DNA of 64,000 nt from Clostridia bacterium (GTDB taxonomy: Bacteria > Bacillota > Clostridia > Oscillospirales > Acutalibacteraceae). Shown here in pieces: positions 22,290 to 30,593 of this stretch. Both the position numbers and the translations under genes were made by a program. Below the pieces are notes generated by a model that was not told where the DNA came from, ran no database searches, and saw nothing but the letters and a program-made list of their open reading frames with translations. The stretch's first letter is position 1, and each line of letters starts with the position of its first letter. The stretch lies in contig JAGAKF010000052.1 in assembly GCA_017625835.1 (NCBI GenBank), positions 1-64,000 on the forward strand, written 5' to 3'.

Positions 22290-24557
22290 TTAAAGCTTGT
22301 TACGGATAATCTTTCCGCTGATTGTCTTCGGAAGTTCAGTTCTGAACTCGACAATTCTCGGATATTTGTAAGGTGCCGTGTGCTCCTTAACATACTTCTG
22401 GATTTCCTTTTTAAGTTCTTCGGTCGGCTCTGTACCCTTTGTGAGAACGATACTAGCCTTTACGACCTGACCTCTGATTTCATCGGGAGCAGCAGAAACA
22501 CCACACTCGAGAACATACGGAAGCTCCATGATAACGTTTTCAATTTCGAACGGTCCGATACGGTAGCCTGATGACTTGATAACGTCATCGATACGGCCGA
22601 CATACCAATAATATCCGTCTTCGTCTTCCCATGCTGTGTCACCCGTATGGTAATATCCGTCGTACCATACGTCTTTTGTTTTCTCTTCGTTGAGGTAATA
22701 ACCGAGGAAGAGACCGCAGGGAACTTTGTCGCTTGTCTTGATACAGATTTCGCCTGTTTCACCAAGGTCAGCAGGTGTTCCGTCAGCGCGGAGAATCTGG
22801 ATATCGTAAAGCGGAACAGGTTTACCCATTGAACCCGGCTTCGGATTCATACCAGTAAGGTTAGCGATTGAAAGGGTTGTTTCGGTCTGACCGAAACCTT
22901 CCATAAGTGTAAGTCCCGTTGCATTGTAGAACTGTTTGAATACTTCGGGGTTAAGAGCTTCACCTGCAACTGTTGCATGCTTGATAGAACTTAAGTCATA
23001 CTTGCTGATATCCTGCTTGATAAGCATTCTGTACATTGTAGGCGGTGCACAGAATGTTGTAATTTGGTACTTTGCAAACAACGGCAGAATATCCGCTGCA
23101 TCAAAACGGTCAAAGTCATAAACGAAGATTGAGCCTTCGCAGAGCCACTGTCCGTAAAGTTTACCCCAGAGAGCCTTACCCCAACCTGTTTCGGAAATTG
23201 TAAGATGGAGACCGTCCTTGCTTACGCAGTGCCAGTATTTTGCTGTAATATAGTGACCGAGAGGATATTTGAAGCTGTGTGTAGCGATCTTCGGATAGCC
23301 TGTTGTTCCCGATGTGAAGAACATAAGCATCGGATCGTCACCGCACGGTGCATCCTCTTCTCTTCTGTAACGGCGGCTGAAGAGGCAGTACTCTTCGTCA
23401 AAGTTATGCCAGCCTTCTCTTGTGCCGTTAACCATAATCTTATTTTTAAGTGTACCTGTTACTGCATCTGCTAGTTCAGCCTGTCTTGCTGTGTCGCCGT
23501 CTGCAGTACAGATGATTGTTGAAACATTAGCAGCCTTGAATCTGTATTCAAAGTCGTGCTGAACAAGAAGGTTTGTTGCAGGAATGACAACAGCACCGAT
23601 CTTGTGAAGACCGAGGATTGCGAACCAGAACTGGTAGTGACGCTTCATAACGAGCATTACCGTGTCACCCTTCTTGATACCGAGTGACTTAAAATAGTTC
23701 GCCGCCTGGCTTGAATGTTCTTTTATATCCTTATATGTGAAGATTCTTTCGTTCTTGTCCTTGTCAAGGTGGATCATAGCACGCTTGTCCGGTGACTTTC
23801 TGCCGATGTTATCCACGATATCAAATGCGAAATTGAACTTATCCTCATTATTGAAATCAATTGCAACGAGATTTCCGTTTTCATCTTCGGTTGCATCAAT
23901 AAACTTCTCACAAACGAGGCTACCTGCTGTTTTTGTTCCCTTGACAGCTCTGTCGTGAACGATTTTTTCAACAGGTTCGTCTGTTGCCATAATCATTGCA
24001 AGGAAAACACAGTCTCTGCCGTCGATAGCGATCATACCGTGAGGAGTCGAGCTGTTGTAATAAATGCTGTCGCCCTCTCCAAGGATCTCCTCGTGATTAC
24101 CGATCTTAACCTTGAGCTTACCGCTGATAACGAGGTCGAACTCCTGACCTGCGTGAGTAGTTGTATGGATCGGCTTATTTTCAAGTTCTGCCGAATACTC
24201 ATAACGTACCATATACGGATCAGAAAGGCGCTTTCTGAACTTCGGAGCCAGATTCTTAATTTCAATGCCGTTTTCACTGGCAGTTGTCTGACCCTTACCC
24301 TTTCTTGTTACCGTATATGAAGTAAGCACAGCACTGTGTCCTTCTAGGAGGTCTGTAAGGCCGATATCGAACGCAAGAGCACACTTGTGAACAAAAGTAA
24401 ACGGAAGATCAACTTCTCCTGCTTCGTAAATATTATACTGTTCAACTGAAATCTCAGTCTTTTCAGCCATCTCTTCTACGGTGAAGCCGCAAATATCGCG
24501 CATTTCCTTAATTCGCTGAGCCACCTCAAAGAGTTTATTGGTTGTGTTGTTTTCCAT
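22290..24557 (-). CDS. HTH-cupin-acyl-CoA synthetase fusion
   Basis: The 755-residue protein has three parts. Residues 10-70 form an XRE-type helix-turn-helix (FTVEEMAEKTEISVEQYNIYE). Residues 105-190 form a cupin with HTTTHAGQEF and TPHGM metal-site residues. Residues 240-755 are an AMP-forming acyl-CoA synthetase with MLMFFTSGTTGYPK, GFGQTE, YHTGD and the final KTISGKIIR lysine motif. The ligase resembles medium- or short-chain acyl-CoA synthetases. The front half is like HTH-cupin regulators, so the enzyme may bind DNA and sense its own substrate; that is inference. It is the first gene after an Ile-type T-box, with AAGGAGG before the ATG. Confidence 0.9.
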   Translation of the reverse strand: MENNTTNKLFEVAQRIKEMRDICGFTVEEMAEKTEISVEQYNIYEAGEVDLPFTFVHKCALAFDIGLTDLLEGHSAVLTSYTVTRKGKGQTTASENGIEIKNLAPKFRKRLSDPYMVRYEYSAELENKPIHTTTHAGQEFDLVISGKLKVKIGNHEEILGEGDSIYYNSSTPHGMIAIDGRDCVFLAMIMATDEPVEKIVHDRAVKGTKTAGSLVCEKFIDATEDENGNLVAIDFNNEDKFNFAFDIVDNIGRKSPDKRAMIHLDKDKNERIFTYKDIKEHSSQAANYFKSLGIKKGDTVMLVMKRHYQFWFAILGLHKIGAVVIPATNLLVQHDFEYRFKAANVSTIICTADGDTARQAELADAVTGTLKNKIMVNGTREGWHNFDEEYCLFSRRYRREEDAPCGDDPMLMFFTSGTTGYPKIATHSFKYPLGHYITAKYWHCVSKDGLHLTISETGWGKALWGKLYGQWLCEGSIFVYDFDRFDAADILPLFAKYQITTFCAPPTMYRMLIKQDISKYDLSSIKHATVAGEALNPEVFKQFYNATGLTLMEGFGQTETTLSIANLTGMNPKPGSMGKPVPLYDIQILRADGTPADLGETGEICIKTSDKVPCGLFLGYYLNEEKTKDVWYDGYYHTGDTAWEDEDGYYWYVGRIDDVIKSSGYRIGPFEIENVIMELPYVLECGVSAAPDEIRGQVVKASIVLTKGTEPTEELKKEIQKYVKEHTAPYKYPRIVEFRTELPKTISGKIIRNKL

Positions 24558-24599
24558 TAAAATACCTCCTTATAATGTACCAAAATTTTCCTCGTACAA

Positions 24600-24893
24600 A
24601 ATAAAAAACCGTCCCAAAGTCTTAAACTTTGAGACGGAAAATATAATCCGCGGTACCACTCAAATTGCACTCAGCTATCGCTTTGTGCCACTCATCAGGA
24701 TCGAACAATCCCTTAACACTAACGTAGTCATACGGAAGAAACTATTTGCACGACGCTTTCATCTCTCCGGCTCAGAAGTGATAGGTTATTTTCGCCACGA
24801 AACTGCCGGACTCGCACCAACCGCCGACTCTCTTGAAGTTCCGAAAAACGCAACCGTCTTCGTCACAGCCTTTATCAACAATCACTTGTTGCG
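24600..24893 (-). ncRNA. T-box riboswitch leader, specifier probably AUC (Ile)
   Basis: The minus strand contains AGTGGTACCGCGG (T-box, 24648-24660), the terminator CCGTC.CAAAGT/ACTTTG.GACGG (24609-24637), AGAGAG and GTTGGTGCGAG. Stem I can be drawn as GGCU/AGCC, a K-turn-like UGA/UGA region, GAAG/CUUC, then GGUU/AACC. This leaves the 3' loop UAUCA, that is AUC followed by a purine. AUC codes for isoleucine. The same geometry is found in the other two T-boxes here. Confidence 0.93.
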
Positions 24894-24897
24894 CTAT

Positions 24898-24926
24898 ATT
24901 ATAAACTTATTGATTAGTATTTGCAA
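24898..24926 (-). promoter_or_regulatory. Promoter of the Ile T-box operon
   Basis: Minus strand TTGCAA (24921-24926), 17 bp, TATAAT (24898-24903). Confidence 0.7.
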
Positions 24927-24947
24927 GATACTTTTTGTAATTTATTC

Positions 24948-24964
24948 ATTACATTATGTAATGA
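24948..24964. promoter_or_regulatory. Palindrome CATTACATTATGTAATG upstream of the Ile T-box promoter
   Basis: A perfect 8-bp inverted repeat around one base, about 22 bp upstream of the -35 element and just after the preceding operon's last stop. A further CATTAC copy follows at 24969-24974. It may be an operator or a weak terminator for the upstream gene. Confidence 0.35.
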
Positions 24965-24970
24965 TATTCA

Positions 24971-27478
24971 TTACGCAGTAACAACCGAATTCGCCTTCTG
25001 GAGGCCGTACTTTTCGATTGCGTTTTCGCGCATCTTATACTTAAGGATTTTACCTGCGGCGTTCATCGGGAATTCTTTTACGAAGTCAATGTACTTGGGC
25101 ACCTTATGCTTTGCCATATGAGAAAGAACATATTCTTTCATCTCTGCCTCTGTCATTGTCTCGCCCTCGTGAAGAATAACACAAGCCATAATCTCCTCAC
25201 CGAGTCCCTCATCGGGCACACCGATAACCTGAACGTCCTTGACTTTATCGTGTGTGTAGATAAATTCTTCGATTTCCTTCGGGTAGATATTTTCACCGCC
25301 GCGGATAATCATATCCTTGAGTCGGCCTGTAATCTTGTAGTTTCCGTCGGGAGTTCTGCATGCAAGGTCACCTGTATGAAGCCAACCGTCTTTATCGATA
25401 GCTTCAGCTGTTGCCTTGGGCATCTTATAGTAGCCCTTCATGATGTTATATCCCCTTGCAACGAACTCGCCGTTAACTTCGTCGGGACATTCAAGACCTG
25501 TTTCGGGATCGATCACCTTACACTCGATCTTCGGCAAAGGTCTGCCGACTGTTGCAACACGGACTTCAAGCGGATCGTCGGTGCTTGACATTGTACAACC
25601 CGGAGAAGCTTCCGTCTGACCGTAAACGATCGTGATTTCCTTCATATTCATCTTGTCAACAACTTCACGCATCTTTGCGATCGGACAGGGTGAACCTGCC
25701 ATAATACCTGTTCTGACATATGAGAAATCCGTCTTCTCAAAATCAGGATGCTGAAGCATTGCAATAAACATCGTCGGAACACCGTGGAAGGCTGTGATTC
25801 TTTCGTTATTTACGCAGGCAAGAGATGACTTTGGCGAGAAATAAGGTAACGGAAGAACCGTACCACCGTGTGTCATCGTTGCCGTCATTGCAAGAACCAT
25901 GCCGAAGCAGTGGAACATCGGAACCTGAATCATCATTCTGTCCGCTGTTGAAAGATCCATTCTGTCGCCGATGCACTTACCGTTGTTTACTACGTTGTAG
26001 TGAGTAAGCATAACACCCTTCGGGAAGCCTGTTGTACCTGATGTGTACTGCATATTACATACGTCGTCTTTCTTGACGAGTGAAGCCATACGGTAAACTT
26101 CCTCAACAGGAACCTGAGAAGCTTTATCAAGAGCTTCGTTCCAGGTCATACAGCCTTTCTGCTCGTAGCCGACCGTAATGATGTTACGAAGGAACGGGAG
26201 CTTCTTTGAATGGAGCTGTTCACCCGGCTTTGTGTTTTCAAGCTCGGGACAGAGTTCAGCCATAATCTCATCATAATGAGAGTCTCTGTAACCCTTTACC
26301 ATAATAAGTGTATGTGTATCCGACTGTCTGAGAAGATACTCTGCTTCGTGGATTTTATAAGCTGTATTAACCGTAACAAGAACTGCGCCGATCTTTGTTG
26401 CTGCCCAGAAAGCGATGTACCACTGGGGAACGTTTGTTGCCCAGACTGAAACGTGAGTGCCTGCTTTTACGCCCATCGCGATGAGCGCACGAGCAAACGT
26501 GTCAACGTCGTCACGGAACTCGGAATATGTTCTTGTATAGTCAAGTGTTGTATATTTGAACGCAAGCTGGTCAGGAAATTCCTCAACCATTGTATCGAGA
26601 ACCTGAGAGAATGTCTTTTCAATAAGCTCCTCTTTTTCCCATACAAACTTACCTGTTCTTGTTTTATTGTAGAAATACTTCTTGCCGCTCTTTGTGCTGC
26701 CCATAGCTTCCATAAAGCTTTCGTAATGGGTAAGGATGATTTCAAGATCATCAATCTCGCTCACCCACTCAGGATCCCATTCAATGCACACAAAGCCTGC
26801 ATAGTTGATTGAGCGAAGTGCATTTGTCATTTCCTCAACAGGAAGCTTGCCTTCGCCGATGAGTGTATGCTTGCCGTACTCCTCAGCGTCTGTCATATGA
26901 ACAAGCTTAACATATGCACCGAGGTTTTTGATTGTTTTTTCTGCATCTTCTTTTGCCTTGAAATATGTTTCATACATATTCCAGTCTGCGCCGATGAAAT
27001 CGCTTGCGAAACAATTAAGAAGATCGCAGAGCTTATCTGTATCTGCATAAATGCCGATTGTTTCAACGAGGACAACAACATTATTTTTCTCACAAAGTGC
27101 AATTACATCTGCCATAAAAGCGTTGACGTATTCAACAGCATTTTCGTCTTCACTCTCCGCATAAACCTTGATGTACGGAACATTGATGTTGCGTGCAACC
27201 GAAATTGCTGTTTCGATTTTCTGCATTGTTTCCTCTGCGTTATCCTTATCAGCAACGTTACAGCCGACGTTGATACACGCAATGGATTTCTTAGAATTTA
27301 TAAGTGTACGCTTTGTTACGGATGCCATATCAGGGCTGAACGGTGAAGCCTTTCCTGAGAAAGCATCAGCTTTTATATCGTGAATTTCAATTCCTTCATA
27401 GCGGAGCTCGTCGGCTATTTTAATAAAATCGCCGAGACCTGAAGCTTTATGGAATTTTGTTGAAAAAGCTAAATCCAC
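24971..27478 (-). CDS. TIM-barrel (sugar-phosphate isomerase/AP-endonuclease-2 fold) fused to acyl-CoA synthetase
   Basis: GTG at 27478, seven bases after GAGGAGG, gives 835 residues. Residues 1-270 are a xylose-isomerase-like TIM barrel (KVYAESEDEN, VLVETIG, IGADWNMY, VKLVHMTDAEE, FVCIEWDPEW). It keeps the Glu, Asp, His and Glu positions expected of metal-binding members. Residues 290-835 are an AMP-forming fatty acyl-CoA synthetase with MQYTSGTTGFPKG, YGQTEASPG, HTGDLA and NAAGKILK. I do not know this fusion as a described enzyme. It lies two bases after the LeuA-like gene under the Leu-type T-box, suggesting activation of a branched-chain acid such as isovalerate; that substrate is inference. 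Confidence 0.88.
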   Translation of the reverse strand: MDLAFSTKFHKASGLGDFIKIADELRYEGIEIHDIKADAFSGKASPFSPDMASVTKRTLINSKKSIACINVGCNVADKDNAEETMQKIETAISVARNINVPYIKVYAESEDENAVEYVNAFMADVIALCEKNNVVVLVETIGIYADTDKLCDLLNCFASDFIGADWNMYETYFKAKEDAEKTIKNLGAYVKLVHMTDAEEYGKHTLIGEGKLPVEEMTNALRSINYAGFVCIEWDPEWVSEIDDLEIILTHYESFMEAMGSTKSGKKYFYNKTRTGKFVWEKEELIEKTFSQVLDTMVEEFPDQLAFKYTTLDYTRTYSEFRDDVDTFARALIAMGVKAGTHVSVWATNVPQWYIAFWAATKIGAVLVTVNTAYKIHEAEYLLRQSDTHTLIMVKGYRDSHYDEIMAELCPELENTKPGEQLHSKKLPFLRNIITVGYEQKGCMTWNEALDKASQVPVEEVYRMASLVKKDDVCNMQYTSGTTGFPKGVMLTHYNVVNNGKCIGDRMDLSTADRMMIQVPMFHCFGMVLAMTATMTHGGTVLPLPYFSPKSSLACVNNERITAFHGVPTMFIAMLQHPDFEKTDFSYVRTGIMAGSPCPIAKMREVVDKMNMKEITIVYGQTEASPGCTMSSTDDPLEVRVATVGRPLPKIECKVIDPETGLECPDEVNGEFVARGYNIMKGYYKMPKATAEAIDKDGWLHTGDLACRTPDGNYKITGRLKDMIIRGGENIYPKEIEEFIYTHDKVKDVQVIGVPDEGLGEEIMACVILHEGETMTEAEMKEYVLSHMAKHKVPKYIDFVKEFPMNAAGKILKYKMRENAIEKYGLQKANSVVTA

Positions 27479-27480
27479 CT

Positions 27481-28896
27481 TTATTCCTCCTCATAAGCGA
27501 TTTTGTTGAGTGCACTTACATAAGCTCTGATACTTGCACCGATAACGTCTGTTGAAATACCTGTACCTGAGTAAAGCTTGCCGCTTGCTGAACGGAGCTT
27601 GACAAGAGCCGAACCCATTGCCTCACGGCCTTCTGTAACTGACTTGATCTGGAAATCGTCAAGCTCGTAGTGGTGGCCGACAATCTGCTCGATTGCAAGG
27701 AAAGCCGCATCAATCGGACCGTCGCCTACGCTTACACCGCTGACAGCCTCACCGTCTTTGTTAAGCTTGATGTTTGCTGTTGCAGTGATTACGTTACCGC
27801 TGTTGATAACGTAGCTTTCGATTGTGTATGTTGCAGGTACCTGAAGCGCTGTTGAAGCGATGATTGCTTCAAGCTCCTTTGTGCCGACAAACTCTTTCTT
27901 TGCGGCAACACGTTTGAAAGCTTCATAAACCTTTGAATTGTCTTCCTCTGAAAGGTCGTAGCCGATCTTTGTGATAGCCTTGATTACTGTTGAAATATCG
28001 TCATTCTTATCGAGAGTGAGCGTTTCTTCGCTGTCGTTAACACCGTTTTCAAAGGGTGAAGTCTCGCTCTTTGTTGTGTTAACCATTCTCTTCATCTGGT
28101 TTACAACGCGTGAAAGCTCTGTTGTACGGATTTTGCTTGAAATGCCGTTTGAATCACCGCGAAGCTTGAATACGCTCATAACGTCTTCGATTGACGGGAA
28201 ACTGAAGCCCTCAACAGTTGTTTTGATCTCCCCTGCACCTGCACTGATTGCTGCGAAAGCACAGGCAACAGCCATATTGAGCTGGTCGCTGAGTTCAACA
28301 GAAAGAGTTACATCCTTGAGCTCGGGAACTGCATCAATCATATCTTTTACAAAGTTGTAAATCTCTGACGGCATTATTGTACCTTCGGAATCACAGATAT
28401 TGATGCGCACAGCTCCTGCTGCGATTGCCGCACGGATTACATCGTAGAGGAAATCCTTTTCAGCTCTGATTGCATCTTCTGCAGAGAACTCGATGTTTTC
28501 GGTATATTTCTTACACTCGGCAATAAGTGAAGCAGCCATTTCCTTAACAACGGGCGGCTTCTTGCCGCACTTATACTCCATCTGAACTGCTGAAACAGGA
28601 ACAGAAACCTTAAGAGAAGCTTTCTCTGCTGACTTAACGCTGTTCCATGCTGTCTCAACGCTTGCTGCATCTGTTCCGACAGGAACGCAGACCTCAGAAT
28701 GTTTCATAAGAGAAGCAATCGTCTTAATCAAGAGAACATCTGTAGATACATTCTTGATTTCAGGCATTTCTATGCTGTTGAAATGTAGTTTATCCATCAG
28801 CTTAGCCATCTCGATTTTTTCCTTAAAGCTAAGCGAATGATCAACAGAATTTGAGCATTCTCTTAAAGTAATGTCTGATACATGAATCTTTCTCAT
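27481..28896 (-). CDS. Isopropylmalate/citramalate-synthase-like protein without HxH metal motif
   Basis: ATG at 28896, after AAGGAGAATACTT, gives 471 residues. The N-terminal DRE-TIM barrel shows HVSDITLREC (Asp8 and Arg12 kept) and RINICDSEGTIMPSE. The C-terminal 120 residues match the LeuA allosteric domain (GVSVGDGPIDAAFLAIEQ). However, the metal-binding HxHxD of the family reads VELSDQLNMAVA here, so both His are lost (Glu201, Ser203). The family's GERAGN segment is absent too. It keeps the fold and leucine-sensing region but probably not standard synthase activity. A pseudo-enzyme, regulator or altered chemistry are all possible. An upstream in-frame start at 28971 falls inside the T-box. 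Confidence 0.82.
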   Translation of the reverse strand: MRKIHVSDITLRECSNSVDHSLSFKEKIEMAKLMDKLHFNSIEMPEIKNVSTDVLLIKTIASLMKHSEVCVPVGTDAASVETAWNSVKSAEKASLKVSVPVSAVQMEYKCGKKPPVVKEMAASLIAECKKYTENIEFSAEDAIRAEKDFLYDVIRAAIAAGAVRINICDSEGTIMPSEIYNFVKDMIDAVPELKDVTLSVELSDQLNMAVACAFAAISAGAGEIKTTVEGFSFPSIEDVMSVFKLRGDSNGISSKIRTTELSRVVNQMKRMVNTTKSETSPFENGVNDSEETLTLDKNDDISTVIKAITKIGYDLSEEDNSKVYEAFKRVAAKKEFVGTKELEAIIASTALQVPATYTIESYVINSGNVITATANIKLNKDGEAVSGVSVGDGPIDAAFLAIEQIVGHHYELDDFQIKSVTEGREAMGSALVKLRSASGKLYSGTGISTDVIGASIRAYVSALNKIAYEEE

Positions 28897-28950
28897 AAGT
28901 ATTCTCCTTAAATCATAATTTGAATAATTTATTATAGTATTGAAGCTAAC

Positions 28951-29228
28951 CAAAAAAAATCCCTGAAACACTGTTGTGCTTCAGGGACGATAAACTAAAT
29001 TACCGCGGTACCACCCGTATTGCTGAAATCAGCCACTTTTCGGACTCTGACAAATCCTAAGCTATGGTAACGGTGCTTGCCGTGACTCCTTATGCAGTAA
29101 AAAACGGTTAGGGAATCAAGCTCAGATACGAGGCAGTCGATTCTTTCAAATGCCGACTTGCACCGTCCGTCAGCTCTCTGTAAAGATCCGGAAAAGACTT
29201 AATATCTTCAACGCTTTTCAAAAATATT
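28951..29228 (-). ncRNA. T-box riboswitch leader, specifier probably CUC (Leu)
   Basis: The minus strand has GGGTGGTACCGCGGTA (T-box, 29001-29016), the terminator CCCTGAA/TTCAGGG (28961-28986) with a T run, AGAGAG, and GGTGCAAG. In Stem I, AGAUA pairs with UAUCU and AGUC with GACU. The 3' loop between them is GCCUCG, giving CUC followed by G. CUC is a leucine codon, matching the leuA-like gene downstream. Confidence 0.93.
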
Positions 29229-29234
29229 GAAAAT

Positions 29235-29263
29235 ATTATATATTCATACGCGCGTATTGTAAA
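29235..29263 (-). promoter_or_regulatory. Promoter of the Leu T-box operon with palindromic spacer
   Basis: Minus strand TTTACA (29258-29263), 17 bp, TATAAT (29235-29240). The spacer contains the perfect 12-bp palindrome ATACGCGCGTAT (29246-29257). Confidence 0.7.
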
Positions 29264-29289
29264 TAGACAAACGTATCGTTTTGTCTAAA

Positions 29290-30111
29290 TTATTTCAAGA
29301 GGTCTGCATTGAGTGTCTGACCGTAAGCAACAGCAACATCGATAAGACCCTGATCCTCGATTGTCTGACGGATCGGCTGACCGAGAGAGAGAATTCTGCA
29401 GTAAATTTCTGCTGACTTCTCGATTGTGTGCATAAGGCCGTAAGCGTTATCGAATGTATCGCCTGAAACGAAGAGACCATGGTGAGCCCATACAACTGCG
29501 TCATATGTTTTGAGAAGCTCACATGTTCTGTGTGCGATTTCTGCACCACCCGGGATCATCCATTCAACAACACCTACACCGTTCGGGAAGATGATCGGGC
29601 ATTCTGTCATGCTCTGCCAGAGAACCTTTGAGAAAGCCTCTGATGTGAGAGGAAGAACGAATGTAAGAGCAATGATATTAACGGGATGTGCGTGGTAGAT
29701 TACACGGCACTTTCCGTCTGTTGCTGCAACGCGGACGCTGTGGTTCATAAAGTGTGTCGGGAATTCACTTGTCGGGCCGCCGCCGTTAACAAGACCCCAT
29801 ACGATTCTGTAGCTATCGCCTGCGTCGTTGATTTCCACAATACAGATGTTTGCAGCAGGATCGAGGATTGCATTACGGAAGAACTTACCTGTACCTGTTA
29901 CCATAAAGTATTCGTTCTTAAGGTTGTCTGCCTGAACACCCATGTTAACCCAGGGTCTGTCGTATGTAAAGTAAGGCTTGCAAGCCTCAACTTCTTCATT
30001 TGTCATACGGTATGAGAGGTTACCGCCGTTTCTCTCATGCCAACCCTCTGAATAACCGTCATCACATACCCTTACAAAACTTTTGATTACGTCAAGATCC
30101 AAAATACTCAT
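29290..30111 (-). CDS. rhaD: Rhamnulose-1-phosphate aldolase
   Basis: The 273-residue protein matches class II rhamnulose-1-phosphate aldolase. It has GWHERNGGNLSYR near the N-terminus, VTGTGKFFRN, the zinc site YHAHP, and AHHGLFVSGD with further zinc His residues. The enzyme cleaves L-rhamnulose 1-phosphate to dihydroxyacetone phosphate and L-lactaldehyde. ATG follows AAGGAGATATTAAA. No other rhamnose genes lie nearby, so the rest of the pathway must be elsewhere. Confidence 0.93.
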   Translation of the reverse strand: MSILDLDVIKSFVRVCDDGYSEGWHERNGGNLSYRMTNEEVEACKPYFTYDRPWVNMGVQADNLKNEYFMVTGTGKFFRNAILDPAANICIVEINDAGDSYRIVWGLVNGGGPTSEFPTHFMNHSVRVAATDGKCRVIYHAHPVNIIALTFVLPLTSEAFSKVLWQSMTECPIIFPNGVGVVEWMIPGGAEIAHRTCELLKTYDAVVWAHHGLFVSGDTFDNAYGLMHTIEKSAEIYCRILSLGQPIRQTIEDQGLIDVAVAYGQTLNADLLK

Positions 30112-30249
30112 TTTAATATCTCCTTATTTTTTGACTTTTTTCACCGCATTGATTTTAACACCACACAAGGATAATGTCAATATTAAGAAGAAAAGATGTA
30201 TATAATTTCGGGGTTGTCAGGATAATTTAATGAAAGTCTATAAATTCTG

Positions 30250-30459
30250 TCGGCGGCAGCAAGCCACCGCCCTACGCTGTTTATTCAACTCATCACGTAG
30301 GGGACGGGTTTCCCGTCCCGTCAGATAATGCGCTGTTTTCGGTTCGGGAGACCCGAACCCTACGAACCTCTAAGTTGAAACCGTGTTCGTAGGGGAACAT
30401 AATATGTTCCTGTAAAAATAACACATAATTGACGGGCAGATGATATCTGCCCCTACAAC
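30250..30459. repeat. Cluster of five hairpin modules joined by CCCTACG/CGTAGGG
   Basis: In the gene-free stretch 30112-30593 I find five palindromes. They are GGCGG...CCGCC (30252-30271), GACGGG-ttt-CCCGTC (30303-30317), GGTTCGGG-aga-CCCGAACC (30341-30359), AGGGGAACAT-aa-TATGTTCCT (about 30390-30411) and GGGCAGAT-gat-ATCTGCCC (30434-30452). Each is flanked on one side by CCCTAC(G) or its complement, in alternating direction, so pairs form larger inverted repeats. This looks like a REP/BIME-type intergenic repeat, not a gene. Confidence 0.7.
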
Positions 30460-30530
30460 GTTGATTTTAAATCTGTTCTACATACCCGAATTTGTTTGAT
30501 AAAAATTTTGTGTTATAGCTATGAGGAACC

Positions 30531-30553
30531 AAAAGCACCCTTGCGGGTGCTTT
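30531..30553 (-). terminator. Terminator after the unknown membrane-anchored gene
   Basis: AAAGCACCC pairs with GGGTGCTTT; T-rich on the minus strand side. Confidence 0.7.
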
Positions 30554-30593
30554 GAGTAATTTTTGATTTTGCGTATTGATGAAAAATCGATTT

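Noticed and set aside
30250..30459. CRISPR array
   Set aside because: The units differ in sequence, are palindromic, have no constant repeat-spacer length, and no cas genes are near.
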